A stretch of 64,000 nt of DNA from Maridesulfovibrio sp. (GCF_963667685.1 NZ_OY763932.1:124001-188000), one strand, 5' to 3'. Positions 54,754-64,000 are shown, numbered from the stretch's first letter. Notes: a model not told the origin generated them from the sequence alone. Made by a program: numbers and translations.

Positions 54754-55410
54754 TTACTTGACTTTCTTGCGCTGGACGACTTCAGCCAGACTTTTTTCCA
54801 ACTCACTGAAAATAGATTGAAGGCCTTTGTTCATGGCTTGCACCAGTGCGTCAGGTCCGGTTTCCTGAACGGGGATTTCGCGGCTGAAATCCTTAGAACA
54901 CAGTATAGGCAGATCAGGATCGCCGTTATCGAGCAGAATAAACTGCATCTTGAGAACAGCCTTACGGTCCGGCGTGGAATAATCGCCGTAAATTGAATTC
55001 ACCGTCCCTTCAAGCAGATATTCACCGGTCCCCAAACTTTCTGGGCCTAATACGTTTGCAAAAACTCCTGAATCCCCCATCCATAAACGCAACTCCTGAG
55101 TAATCATAGCGGACGGCGGAACAAAAAAAGAGTTATAGTAATCAGCTTCAAAACTGTTTTCGCCAACCTTATATACCAGATCCCGGTCCTCATAGCGCGG
55201 TGAAATTTTCACCCGACGCACGATTAGATTCTTATCGATAGGTACGGATTTTTTTTCAATCTCCGGGCGAACGGCATCCAGTGTAAAATACTTCCGGTCC
55301 AGTGTGGGCCGTTCCAGTTTCACACAGGCTCCAACAAGACAGGTCAACAGAAAAGTAAGCAATATTACAAGTACTAAGCCATATCTTTTTTCAGAACTGG
55401 TTCTAATCAT
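54754..55410 (-). CDS. ABC-type transport auxiliary lipoprotein (PqiC/DUF330-like)
   Basis: The protein has 218 residues from ATG 55410, one base after the MCE gene stop, with a GGAG site 7 bases away; an upstream frame extension overlaps that gene. The lipoprotein signal ends LTCLVGAC. The mature part fits the PqiC-type auxiliary component (RKYFTLDAVRPEI, FVPPSAMITQELRLWM, LLEGTVNSIYGDYST). It would sit at the outer membrane as the last piece of the Mla-type system. Its position as fourth gene in the operon supports this. Confidence 0.85.
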   Translation of the reverse strand: MIRTSSEKRYGLVLVILLTFLLTCLVGACVKLERPTLDRKYFTLDAVRPEIEKKSVPIDKNLIVRRVKISPRYEDRDLVYKVGENSFEADYYNSFFVPPSAMITQELRLWMGDSGVFANVLGPESLGTGEYLLEGTVNSIYGDYSTPDRKAVLKMQFILLDNGDPDLPILCSKDFSREIPVQETGPDALVQAMNKGLQSIFSELEKSLAEVVQRKKVK

Positions 55411-55411
55411 T

Positions 55412-56560
55412 TTACTCTCCACTTTTACCTTTCTTAGGCGGATCACCGAAAAGAACCCCGGCAGGATACTGCCTTGCTTCGCTGCTCAACTCTCTAAGGT
55501 TTTCCATTAACCTGCGAACATTATCAAGAATAGCTTCTATATTACCCTGCTGCCCTGCAACTGTCATGTTTACCCGGGAAAGGGTTGATTCAAACCGTGA
55601 AGCCGCTCCCTTAATTCTGTCGGAAGCTTCACTGATATTATTGAGGGTTTTTGAAAGGTCTGCCAGAGTCTGTTTTCCTTCCGGTCCTGAAAGATATTGC
55701 TCCATACCACCAGTCACATTCTTTGCGCTCGCTGACGCCTGACGGATATCCTTCATTGCAGCCACAATATCTCCGGAGGAACTTTCCATGACCTCACGTA
55801 AATTGCGGGCCGCAACAGCCACATCCGGCATGAGATTATCAACCTGCGGATCAGCAAGGAGCTGGTTTATACGGGCAATAAACTTTTCAGCTTCGGCAAG
55901 TGTTCCGGTCAGATGTTTGCTTATCTCTCCGGTATCGGCGTTTTTAAGAAAATTACTCAGGTTCTGCGCTACGTTACGGACATCTTCAATTGCATCAGCA
56001 ATATTGGCCTTATTTATATCTTCCAAAGTATCACTGATTGATGCTACCGCGCTTTCCACCTTACTCATCATGGACGGCGCCGACGGAACATATAGTGATT
56101 TAGGCTGCCATGTAATCTTAAGAGGCGGGTTCTTATCCGGATCAACATAGTCAATTTCAAGGAATAGCTGTCCGGTCAACCCCAGTGAAACCGGGCGGGC
56201 ACGTAACCCACGTTGAACTTCCTTACGCAAGTAATGGGCTATATCTTTACCTTCTCTGGTTTCAAACATGGAATGGTTAAGGTTCCCGAGAATATAAACA
56301 TAGCGCAATGCGCTTTGATCAATATCAACATAATAATCCGTTACAAATCCAATGGTTGCCACGGAACCGATTTTAACACCCCTGAATTTAATAGGCGACC
56401 CGACTTCAAGTCCGTTTACAGACTCGTTAAGGTAGGTTTCCATTTTCACGCTGTGTTCAAAAAGTTTTCCAGCGCCAAGAATTGCCAACACTGCAACAAA
56501 AAGCAGCGTACCAATAATTATAAACAACCCCAGCCTGAACGGATTGGTTTTCCGGCTCAT
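55412..56560 (-). CDS. mlaD: MCE-domain substrate-binding protein (MlaD-like)
   Basis: This 382-residue protein has an N-terminal membrane anchor (about 8-30) and one MCE domain (about 38-120, LNESVNGLEVGSPIKFRGVKIGSV). A long helical tail (about 150-370) could form a coiled-coil tunnel or bridge. It is longer than E. coli MlaD (183 residues), like MCE proteins of other phyla. It binds lipids between the inner-membrane complex and the periplasm. It overlaps mlaF by 4 bases. Confidence 0.9.
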   Translation of the reverse strand: MSRKTNPFRLGLFIIIGTLLFVAVLAILGAGKLFEHSVKMETYLNESVNGLEVGSPIKFRGVKIGSVATIGFVTDYYVDIDQSALRYVYILGNLNHSMFETREGKDIAHYLRKEVQRGLRARPVSLGLTGQLFLEIDYVDPDKNPPLKITWQPKSLYVPSAPSMMSKVESAVASISDTLEDINKANIADAIEDVRNVAQNLSNFLKNADTGEISKHLTGTLAEAEKFIARINQLLADPQVDNLMPDVAVAARNLREVMESSSGDIVAAMKDIRQASASAKNVTGGMEQYLSGPEGKQTLADLSKTLNNISEASDRIKGAASRFESTLSRVNMTVAGQQGNIEAILDNVRRLMENLRELSSEARQYPAGVLFGDPPKKGKSGE

Positions 56561-57354
56561 ATATTCTCCGTAACCAACGGTTGCCCCGTGGTTTTTCCTT
56601 CTACTTCCCGGTGAAAAAATCTACGCACAAGCGGATGATCAGATTCCTCGCGCAAAACGCGAGGATCACCTTCGGCAATTATGCCCCGGGTACTTTTATC
56701 AAGCATTATGATCCGGTCCGCAATGGAGAAAATGGACTGCAACTCATGAGTTACAATCACGAATGTTACTCCTAAGGAACGGGAGAGACTGCGGATAAGT
56801 TCATCCAGTTCAGCCGATGTAATCGGATCAAGACCTGCCGACGGCTCATCCAGAAATAAAATTTTCGGGTCAAGGGCCATAGCCCGGGCAATTGCTCCCC
56901 TTTTCAACATACCACCTGAAAGTTCAGACGGCATCTTATCTGCCGAAGATTCAAGCCCGACAAGGGAAAGCTTCATACGAGCAGTATAATCCATCGCTTC
57001 GCGGGGCATGGACGTAAACTCTTCCAACGGCAAACGCACATTCTCCAAAAGAGTCATAGAGCCGAATAAAGCTCCCATCTGATACATAACCCCGATACGC
57101 TGCAAAATATCCAGACGTTCCGCTCCATATGCAGAACCAATATCGTCACCATCAATAAAAATCTGCCCTGTTGCCGGTGGATATAGGCCTATCATATGTT
57201 TGAGCACGGTACTTTTACCGCATCCGGACCCGCCGAGAATAATAAAAATTTCGCCCTGCCCGACGTCAAAAGAAATATTGTCGATAATTACGGACTCGCC
57301 ATAAGCACAGGTCAGACCCCGTACCTTTATTATATTTTTCGCAGTATGGCCCAC
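56557..57354 (-). CDS. mlaF: Lipid transport ABC ATPase (MlaF-like)
   Basis: This 265-residue ATPase has Walker A GGSGCGKST near residue 41, signature LSGGMLKRGAIARAM near 146, and Walker B ILFLDEPSAGLDP. It powers lipid trafficking for outer-membrane asymmetry. It starts with GTG 57354, immediately after the TGA of mlaE (TGAGTG), so translation is tightly coupled. Confidence 0.93.
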   Translation of the reverse strand: MGHTAKNIIKVRGLTCAYGESVIIDNISFDVGQGEIFIILGGSGCGKSTVLKHMIGLYPPATGQIFIDGDDIGSAYGAERLDILQRIGVMYQMGALFGSMTLLENVRLPLEEFTSMPREAMDYTARMKLSLVGLESSADKMPSELSGGMLKRGAIARAMALDPKILFLDEPSAGLDPITSAELDELIRSLSRSLGVTFVIVTHELQSIFSIADRIIMLDKSTRGIIAEGDPRVLREESDHPLVRRFFHREVEGKTTGQPLVTENI

Positions 57355-58470
57355 TCAAATCCCCGCCAGAAAAAAGATAACCGCGAAAAGTCCGTCAAAA
57401 ACCGCGATAAGAATAATTCCACTTACTACAGCACTTGTGGCGGAATCCCCTACCGCACTGGCTCCGGATTTGGTAACCAACCCACGCTGGCAGCCGATCC
57501 CTGCGACCAGAAAACTGAACACAACAGCCTTGAGCATCCCACCTGAGAAATCCATCCAGTGCACATTTTCAAACACGCGTCCGGTAAATGTGGATAACGG
57601 ATAGCCCATGGAAAGCATGACAAAGGCACCGCCAACAAGGCTCATAAAATTGAAAAAGAGAGTCAATAATGGAGTCATGCAGACAGTCGCCAGCACTCTT
57701 GGAAGAACAAGGAAACTGACAGGATTAAGCCCCATAGTGTTCAAAGCATCCAGTTCCTCGTTGACCTTCATTGTTCCTATCTCGGCCGCGAATGCAGAGC
57801 CGGTACGACCAGCCAGAAGGATTGCGGTAACCATGGGACCAAGCTCGCGAAACATGACCAGGCCGAGCATATTGGGTACAAATATCTCCGCCCCGAAGCG
57901 CATTAGGGATACTGCGGATTGGAAGGACATAATCAGGCCCATCAGAAAACCGATCAGCAGAACAATCGGCAGTCCGTCCGCGCCGACCTTCTCGCAGGTC
58001 AGCCAGAAATCAGGCCAGCGCAGTTTATTTTTGCACGTGGCGGTACTGAGTGAAGCAAGGACACAATTACCTGCGAATTCAATCTGCTGGCGCAAATCTG
58101 CGGCAACAGCCTGACCAGAAATACCCACCGAAGTTATCCAGCCCCGGACTCCGCCTTCACCGGCAGAGTTATTTTTAGGAGGAGCGGCTTTCTCCATATC
58201 AAATAAATCAAGAAACCCTGCAAATTCAGGACGTAAACCTTTAACATCCAAAGTCTTGCCATGATCACGGCAAACAACTTCCATCATCATAAACAGGGAA
58301 GCACCGCCGCCGTCCAGATAATCAACTCCTGAACAGTCCACAGTAGAGCAACCGGCAGCAACTGCAGACCGTGCCGCCACCCAGACTTCACCTGCGCCTT
58401 CGGCGTCTAAATGGCCGGAAACGGACATGGTTGACCCTGATTTATTAAATTTGATTTTACCTGCTGCCAT
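57355..58470 (-). CDS. mlaE: Lipid transport permease with fused STAS domain (MlaB-MlaE fusion)
   Basis: In this 371-residue protein, residues 1-100 form a STAS domain (MSVSGHLDAEGAGEVW; STVDCSGVDYLDGGGASLF), the job done by separate MlaB in E. coli. Residues 120-371 are an MlaE permease with LIGFLMGLIMSFQSAV, FRELGPMVTAILLAGRTGS and NEELDALNTMGLNP. It is the first gene of the mlaE-F-D-lipoprotein operon. The fusion is common in deltaproteobacteria and gives fixed stoichiometry. Confidence 0.92.
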   Translation of the reverse strand: MAAGKIKFNKSGSTMSVSGHLDAEGAGEVWVAARSAVAAGCSTVDCSGVDYLDGGGASLFMMMEVVCRDHGKTLDVKGLRPEFAGFLDLFDMEKAAPPKNNSAGEGGVRGWITSVGISGQAVAADLRQQIEFAGNCVLASLSTATCKNKLRWPDFWLTCEKVGADGLPIVLLIGFLMGLIMSFQSAVSLMRFGAEIFVPNMLGLVMFRELGPMVTAILLAGRTGSAFAAEIGTMKVNEELDALNTMGLNPVSFLVLPRVLATVCMTPLLTLFFNFMSLVGGAFVMLSMGYPLSTFTGRVFENVHWMDFSGGMLKAVVFSFLVAGIGCQRGLVTKSGASAVGDSATSAVVSGIILIAVFDGLFAVIFFLAGI

Positions 58471-58550
58471 GCGTCACTCTTTTACATTGATATATTCAAA
58501 TAATTAGCAGGTGTCCCGGAGAATGGAAAGCATGAATATCCACAAAGCAA

Positions 58551-58583
58551 AGGCCGCCATACCCTGAGGATATGACGGCCCTG
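58551..58583 (-). terminator. Probable terminator of putA
   Basis: On the minus strand GGCCGTCATA and TATGGCGGCC arms are followed by a short T-rich tract. One T-G pair is included. Confidence 0.65.
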
Positions 58584-58606
58584 ATTTCGGTTTTATCTTA
58601 AGAGAA

Positions 58607-61600
58607 CTATGCTACCCAATCATCATCCTCAGAGATGGGCGCGAAGCCGCGACGCATGGTGTTTTCGCAGACCAGACGCGGGTCCATAAACTGGAGCAGA
58701 TAGTCGGGACCACCGGACTTGGAACCAACGCCTGACATTTTAAATCCGCCAAAGGAATGACGTTCTACCAAAGCGCCAACACTTGGCTTGTTAAGATAAA
58801 GGTTGCCGACGCGGAAATCGCGGGTAGCCTTTTCAAGATGCTTTGGACTTCTGGAATAAACAGCCCCGGTAAGAGCAAATCTGGTTGAATTGGCAATATC
58901 CAGAGCTTCATCAAAATCCTTAGCACGCATAACGGAAAGAACAGGTCCGAAGACTTCTTCCTGAGCAATGCGGTGGTCCTTGGTGATACCTTCCACTACC
59001 AACAGAGGGGCGTAGCAACCTTTTTCAAGATATTCGGCAGGCGCTTCATGTTTGATAACCACGCTGCCTTCTTCTTCTGCAATCTTGCAATACTCAAGAA
59101 CGTTCTTCTGAGCTGCCTTATCGACAACCGGCCCCATGTAATTAGTAGGATCCTCAGCAGGTCCAAGCTTGATGGATGCAGCTGCTTCCTTCAAACGGTG
59201 AATGAAGCGGTCATAGATGGAATCAAGAACAATTACGCGGGAACAGGCCGAGCATTTCTGCCCCTGAAAACCGAAAGCGGCGTAAAGAACTCCGAGAACG
59301 GCTTCATCGAGGTCGGCATCGTCATCAATGATAATGCCGTTCTTACCACCCATTTCCGCGATAACCTTTTTGCACTGTTCCTGACCGGGATGAACCTTGG
59401 CTGCGCGTTCCTGGATACGCAGGCCGACTTCCATTGATCCGGTAAAAGCGATAACCGCAACATCAGGATGGTCAACAAGATGATCACCCATTACGGAACC
59501 GCGTCCGGGGCAGTAGTTGAATACACCGTCAGGCAAACCGGCAGCTTTAAACATTTCCACAATGCCGTAGCCTACCGCTGAGGATATGCCGGCCGGTTTA
59601 TAAACAACCGGACAACCGCAGACTATAGCGGCAGAAACCATACCTACGCTGATTGCCAGCGGGAAGTTCCACGGAGCGATTACTGCTGCAACACCTTTAC
59701 CCTGATAGAAATACTGGGCATATTCACCGGGAGCGTTCCCCATACGTCTGGGATCACCGAGACGGATCATTTCACGCGCATAATACTCCATAAAGTCAAT
59801 GGCTTCGCCGATATCAGCCTGAGCCTGATCCCACTGCTTGCCAACTTCAAGGACCTGTAGAGCACAAAGATCATAAATATTGTCTTTGAGATACTGGGAA
59901 GCCTTGAGCAGATACTGGGCACGTTCCTTAGGCTCGACATCGCGCCATTGCAGGTAGGCTTCTTTGGCGGTGGCAACAGCTTTATCAACTTCGGCGACAC
60001 CTGCCTGACAAACAGAACCGATGATCTCGGATGTGTCCGCCGGGTTGTATGAATCAAGAGTGTCTTCGGTGACAATTTCCTGACCACCGATGTAAAGCGG
60101 GTAGCGTTTACCTAACCCCTGCCTGATCTTGGCGATTGAAGCCGGAAAGCTTTCACGCTGTTCTTTGATGGTAAAGTCGGCTGGAGGGTAGTTGATGAAC
60201 TTAGGCAACCTGCCTTCGGGGAGCTCGGGTCTCTCCTTGGGCGGATTGGCCTCAAGCTCACGCTTGAGAGTGATTTCCGGATTTTCCAGCAAACGGCTGA
60301 TATCAGCTTCATCAGCAAAGGTCTGCTTGAGGAAGGACTCGTTAGCAGTGTTTTCCAGCAAACGGCGAACAAGGTAAGCCATTCCGGGAATCAGATCACC
60401 GTACGGGCAGTACAGGCGAACACGTTTGGCAACATTGCGCAATCCTTTACGAACCGGTTCAGCCATTCCGTAGAGAACCTGAAATTCATATCTATCTTCC
60501 GGAACATTCAGTTCACTTGCAGCTTCCATTACGGAAGAAATAGTACGGATGTTATGGGATGCACAGGCAAAGTGGCATATGTCGTGGTTTTCGAGTATCT
60601 TCTTGGAAACACGCTCAAAAGCCATATCGGACTCAGGTTTACGGGTCCAAACCGGAACGGGCCAGTCGTTCTGCTTGGCGATTACGGTTTCAGAATCCCA
60701 GTATGCCCCTTTTACAAGACGGATGGAAATAGGGAGATTTTCTTCACGGGCCCAACTTATGAGGCCGGAAACATCATCGTCCACACTGCGCAGGTAGGCC
60801 TGAAATACTATTCCCAGATGCGGATAATCGGGATATTTTTTCCTGAACCGCTTGAACATTTCAACAGTAGGCTCTTTATATTTAAGAGCTTCCATATCAA
60901 TACACATGAAGCCGCCCATATCCATAATCTTCTTATAGACAGGCTCAATGGAATCCATCATTCCCTGCACAGTTCCTTCAAGATCAACAGGCTTGGACTG
61001 TGAATAGAATGCGGAGGGCTTGACTGCCACGTTAATCTTCGGAGCATGACCCCAGTCAAGATCACCGGACGCATCAAGCGCATCCCACTTCTTGTATTCT
61101 TTCTCTATAGCCTCAAGGACTTCCAGATAACCGTCACGGTAGGCCTCTGCTTCCTCGTGGGAAACAGTTGCTTCACCAAGCAGGTCGAGGACAAACGCGA
61201 AGCCGTCCTTACGCAATTTGCGGATACCCTTAACAGCTTCTTTGGATTGCTGCCCGATGATAAACTGGCGGGCCATGCCTTCAATATTGCTGCGAATGGT
61301 CTTGTTGAGCACCTTGGCTACGAGCCCACCGCCGAAACCTGTCTTTGATGCTCCCCATTTAAGAACATCGGGGATATTGCTATCTTCACCGGCAAAATAT
61401 TCTTCAATATGTCTTGAAAGGGATTCTGAAGTATTCAGGTACGGCAGAACATCAACAAAGCGAAACATCTGGACCTTGAAATCTTCATTTTTCATGGACC
61501 AATCCATAACCTTACCTGTCCACCAGCCTTTATTAAAGACTGAAGGGGCTTCACCGGATATTGAATCAAAAAACTGTTTCCCGCGTGCTATTACTTTGTC

Positions 61601-61627
61601 ATCCAAAGTGGAGATTTCTACGTTCAT
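58607..61627 (-). CDS. putA: Bifunctional proline dehydrogenase / glutamate-semialdehyde dehydrogenase
   Basis: This 1006-residue PutA is of the short type, without the N-terminal DNA-binding domain of E. coli PutA. The FAD-dependent proline dehydrogenase barrel spans about 100-460, with IRLVKGAYWDSE and EFQVLYGMAEPVRKG. The aldehyde dehydrogenase spans about 510-1000, with AVIAPWNFPLAISVG, FTGSMEVG near 727, and the catalytic Cys in GQKCSACSRV near 788. It oxidises proline to glutamate. An AAGGAG site precedes ATG 61627. Lacking a self-repressor domain, it is likely controlled by the Lrp-type gene upstream. Confidence 0.95.
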   Translation of the reverse strand: MNVEISTLDDKVIARGKQFFDSISGEAPSVFNKGWWTGKVMDWSMKNEDFKVQMFRFVDVLPYLNTSESLSRHIEEYFAGEDSNIPDVLKWGASKTGFGGGLVAKVLNKTIRSNIEGMARQFIIGQQSKEAVKGIRKLRKDGFAFVLDLLGEATVSHEEAEAYRDGYLEVLEAIEKEYKKWDALDASGDLDWGHAPKINVAVKPSAFYSQSKPVDLEGTVQGMMDSIEPVYKKIMDMGGFMCIDMEALKYKEPTVEMFKRFRKKYPDYPHLGIVFQAYLRSVDDDVSGLISWAREENLPISIRLVKGAYWDSETVIAKQNDWPVPVWTRKPESDMAFERVSKKILENHDICHFACASHNIRTISSVMEAASELNVPEDRYEFQVLYGMAEPVRKGLRNVAKRVRLYCPYGDLIPGMAYLVRRLLENTANESFLKQTFADEADISRLLENPEITLKRELEANPPKERPELPEGRLPKFINYPPADFTIKEQRESFPASIAKIRQGLGKRYPLYIGGQEIVTEDTLDSYNPADTSEIIGSVCQAGVAEVDKAVATAKEAYLQWRDVEPKERAQYLLKASQYLKDNIYDLCALQVLEVGKQWDQAQADIGEAIDFMEYYAREMIRLGDPRRMGNAPGEYAQYFYQGKGVAAVIAPWNFPLAISVGMVSAAIVCGCPVVYKPAGISSAVGYGIVEMFKAAGLPDGVFNYCPGRGSVMGDHLVDHPDVAVIAFTGSMEVGLRIQERAAKVHPGQEQCKKVIAEMGGKNGIIIDDDADLDEAVLGVLYAAFGFQGQKCSACSRVIVLDSIYDRFIHRLKEAAASIKLGPAEDPTNYMGPVVDKAAQKNVLEYCKIAEEEGSVVIKHEAPAEYLEKGCYAPLLVVEGITKDHRIAQEEVFGPVLSVMRAKDFDEALDIANSTRFALTGAVYSRSPKHLEKATRDFRVGNLYLNKPSVGALVERHSFGGFKMSGVGSKSGGPDYLLQFMDPRLVCENTMRRGFAPISEDDDWVA

Positions 61628-61752
61628 ACCTGGCTCTCCTTGAGATTTTTAATGGTTCTTCAAAATCATATTTTGCAGACCGATCAAAAATCACTTCCCC
61701 TGAGTTAACAGGAAGACACAGGCAGTGCAGGCCCGGGATATATCACAGTCTG

Positions 61753-62235
61753 TTATGATTCGTAATCTTCATCCTCTTCAAGAGGAATTGCCCGTGACTC
61801 CTTAATGGTGTTCAAGACAATGGTTGAATTGGTGTCTCTTACAGTTTCGATCCTTCCGATCTGACCCAGCATTATGGCCAGCCCGTCCGTGTCTTCACAG
61901 CGTACTTTTATAAGATAGCTGTCACGACCTGCGCAGTAATGAACTTCCAGAACCCCTGGAACACGGGAAAGCTCATCACCTGTTGAAGTAGCTCCAACAC
62001 CTTCATTTACATTTACAAATATAAAAGCAGTGAGGGACCTTCCAACGGCTTTAGGATTAACGATGGCCTCATATCCGGTAAGTACACCTTTGCGTTCCAG
62101 CTTACGTACCCGCTCGAGTACTGCTGAAGGAGCCATGCCTACCTTTCTTGCGATGTCTGCATTAGAAACCCGGCCACTATTCTGAAGTATTGTCAGAATT
62201 CTACGATCAGTTTCGTCAATTTTTCTTTTGTTCAT
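61753..62235 (-). CDS. Lrp/AsnC-family transcriptional regulator
   Basis: The protein has 160 residues from ATG 62235. The frame continues upstream, but residues before MNKRKIDETDRRIL lack family similarity. The HTH (IDETDRRILTILQNSGRVSNADIARKVG-type, about 5-55) and RAM effector domain (about 70-145) are complete. It lies 125 bases upstream of putA on the same strand and probably regulates proline catabolism in response to an amino acid, as PutR/BkdR-like proteins do. Confidence 0.9.
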   Translation of the reverse strand: MNKRKIDETDRRILTILQNSGRVSNADIARKVGMAPSAVLERVRKLERKGVLTGYEAIVNPKAVGRSLTAFIFVNVNEGVGATSTGDELSRVPGVLEVHYCAGRDSYLIKVRCEDTDGLAIMLGQIGRIETVRDTNSTIVLNTIKESRAIPLEEDEDYES

Positions 62236-62458
62236 GTGTTTTATAGAATAAAATTCAATTTTAAAGGTTTTGTCAAGAAGAAATGACACCACAACATACA
62301 TTTAGCCATTAAAAGTTAGGCAAAACAGCCATGTAAAAGAATATATTTCTGCAACCAGCCTAGTATAACCGAATTTTCAACTAATGCATACAAAAACAGA
62401 CTCTTACAACATTACTATATTGATTGACAAATCAGCCAAAATTGTCACAAATAATCAA

Positions 62459-62508
62459 GTTGCATACATTTTTGTAAGAATCATCCTTACAGAACAATAA
62501 AATGCAAC
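62459..62508. promoter_or_regulatory. Nested inverted repeats in the regulator-exporter gap
   Basis: GTTGCAT and ATGCAAC (outer) enclose TGTAAG and CTTACA (inner). A further TGACAA/TTGTCA pair lies at 62425-62447, and a GCCTT/AAGGC hairpin at 62704-62717. The 625-base gap (62236-62860) is strongly AT-rich and has no credible gene. These may be Lrp-family sites. Confidence 0.35.
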
Positions 62509-62860
62509 AGAATAAAACTAACAGACTGAAGATTAACAATGCAGAAATTTGCAGTACAAGAGTTGAATAGAAGATTGCGTTTGAATGAAGCTCAACGAAT
62601 TAAGTTCGTATAATACGCAACATGGCAGAACAAATCAAGCAAACAGAACATTCTTCTGATTTCTCAATTACACATACTTTTTTAACTGCAAAGAAAAATT
62701 GAATGCCTTAGTAAAGGCTTAATTCGCAATAAAAGAATAATGATGCACCTAATACAAATCAGAATATTGTTCTAATGGAACTCATTTGACGCCACAGAAC
62801 AATAGTCGTAAATATTCGCGATTCTACACACCATCAACCATCGGCAGGAACATAAATTAA

Positions 62861-63742
62861 ATGTCAGCGAACACACTGCTTTATTTAAAACTCATCGGCT
62901 CAGTTGTATTTTGGGGCGGAACCTGGATTGCTGGTCGAATACTGGCTGGGGATATGACCCCGTACTCTGCCGCTTTCCTGCGTTTTTTCTTTGCTACAAT
63001 TTTCATGTTTTTCATTACCTGCCGGGTTACAGGTAAAAAACCAAACTGTCGCAGGAAAGACATCCTCCCTCTGGTATTCCTCGGACTGACCGGGGTTTTC
63101 ATGTATAATATTCTTTTTTTCAGCGGACTGAAAACAGTAGCGGCTGGACGTGCTGCTCTTATAATAGCAGCAACACCCAGCTTTATTGCTTTAGGCTCCG
63201 CACTTATTTTTAAAGAGAAATTTAATTTTTGGAAAACAGCCGGGTTAATTTTGGCCTTGATTGGGGTCAGCACGATTATCGGTCACGGCAATCCCATATC
63301 CATTCTTATTGAAGGTGCAAGCTTCGGAGATCTCTGCATCATAGGATGTGTACTCAGCTGGGCGGCTTATTCACTGGCCGCTAAACCTGTAGTAAAGCAA
63401 ATGCACCCAATTGAAACAGTGTTCTGGTCATGCCTTTTCGGTTCCATAATGCTGCTCATTCCTGCCCTTTTTAACGGTCTGGTTGCCGAAATATTCACGG
63501 CATCATTTATTGATTACAGCTGTATCATCTATCTTGCCTTACTGGGGACAAGCCTTGGCTTCAGTTGGTACTTCGAGGCCATACAGGAAATAGGCCCGTC
63601 TAAAACCGGGATTTTCATTAATCTGGTTCCGGTTACAGCTGTAGCCCTTGGGGCAATAATGCTGGGTGAACCGGTTGACCTATTCCTTGTTACCGGTGGT
63701 GCCATGACTATCTTCGGAGTTTGGCTGACAAACCGCAGCTAG
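62861..63742 (+). CDS. EamA/DMT-family transporter
   Basis: This 293-residue inner-membrane protein has about ten helices in two EamA halves (about 8-140 and 153-290). Typical segments are VFWGGTWIAGRILAGDMTPY, FLRFFFATIF, AGRAALIIAATPSFIALGS, and near the end VAIMLGEP-like LGAIMLGEPVDLFLV. Members export amino acids or other metabolites. Nearness to the Lrp-type regulator and putA suggests an amino-acid exporter; that is inference. Confidence 0.9.
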   Translation: MSANTLLYLKLIGSVVFWGGTWIAGRILAGDMTPYSAAFLRFFFATIFMFFITCRVTGKKPNCRRKDILPLVFLGLTGVFMYNILFFSGLKTVAAGRAALIIAATPSFIALGSALIFKEKFNFWKTAGLILALIGVSTIIGHGNPISILIEGASFGDLCIIGCVLSWAAYSLAAKPVVKQMHPIETVFWSCLFGSIMLLIPALFNGLVAEIFTASFIDYSCIIYLALLGTSLGFSWYFEAIQEIGPSKTGIFINLVPVTAVALGAIMLGEPVDLFLVTGGAMTIFGVWLTNRS

Positions 63743-63758
63743 ACTTGTTTTAAAAAAC

Positions 63759-63872
63759 ATGAAAGATTTGCCGCCAGCGGCTACACAGAGAGACTCTCTT
63801 GGGCTCGTAATTTTCGAAAATAGTGTTGCTGGACTCATCAAAAACTTTGAACAGTTTGAGGCTGCTATTTGA
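63759..63872 (+). CDS. Possible 37-residue mini-ORF or dispersed repeat
   Basis: A 37-codon frame begins MKDLPPAATQRDSLG and ends NFEQFEAAI. It has no ribosome site. The opposite strand is also open here and reads a tail ending in RWRQIFHVF. Double-strand openness with a GCCGCCAGCGGC core suits an intergenic repeat better than a gene. The remaining 128 bases to the window end show nothing further. Confidence 0.25.
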   Translation: MKDLPPAATQRDSLGLVIFENSVAGLIKNFEQFEAAI

Positions 63873-64000
63873 TGAGAAACACCGTATAATTATTATAGGC
63901 CAGCAGAAAGATTAAAAACTTCAACAGACAACACGGCGAATCTAAAATACTTTGGGATTCTTGAACCTTGTTCCTACAAATCCTACGGAATACAGATCTT

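Overview
The window comes from a Gram-negative, flagellated, anaerobic deltaproteobacterium, most likely a marine Desulfovibrio/Maridesulfovibrio-type sulfate reducer. The evidence is the siroheme-dependent heme pathway (two AhbC/AhbD-type radical SAM enzymes, hemB and an AhbA/B-type decarboxylase), a chemoreceptor fused to hemerythrin, sigma-54 and sigma-28 flagellar promoters, many chemosensory and GGDEF/HD-GYP proteins, and moderate GC (high 40s by eye, not computed). The genus is inference. I saw no tRNA, rRNA, CRISPR array, insertion sequence or phage gene.

Layout. 1-7362 (minus): a chemosensory operon with gene order CheW, CheR-TPR, CheW, CheA, matching wspB-C-D-E. It is preceded by a lytic transglycosylase and a TPR protein with degenerate GGDEF domains. 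A soluble double sensor-domain protein diverges from it (7721-9769). 9886-12727: panC, metK and an unknown gene. 12882-14579: the hemerythrin chemoreceptor. 14656-18655 (minus): a periplasmic binding protein, two small unknowns, and a radical SAM photolyase-like gene coupled to a ParB-like gene. 18858-24461: an EF-G paralogue, plsC, RNase J and an FAH-family hydrolase.

24641-38600 is the widely conserved rpsB-tsf-pyrH-frr-uppS / cdsA-dxr-rseP-tsaB block, but it is interrupted twice. A structured, apparently non-coding stretch separates tsf from pyrH. About 6 kb separates uppS from cdsA, holding four unknown genes for exported proteins (two predicted lipoproteins) and a GAF/HD-GYP phosphodiesterase. 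These two insertions are the best candidates for undescribed biology here.

38815-47562: flagellin, fliD and fliS, then two glycosyltransferases that may act on flagellin, a zinc-ribbon/Yip1 protein with a small partner, and an OmpA-type lipoprotein with its own sigma-54 promoter. 47907-52706: the alternative heme pathway (ahbC, hemB, ahbD, ahbA/B) with rpe. 52797-64000: a DUF445 protein, a PAS-GGDEF cyclase with a nine-G tract upstream, a complete Mla-type lipid transport operon (STAS-fused permease, ATPase, MCE protein, lipoprotein), a bifunctional PutA with an Lrp-type regulator, a DMT exporter and a possible mini-ORF.

Functions are assigned from family motifs read by eye. No database search was possible, and start codons were chosen from ribosome-binding-site spacing where alternatives exist.
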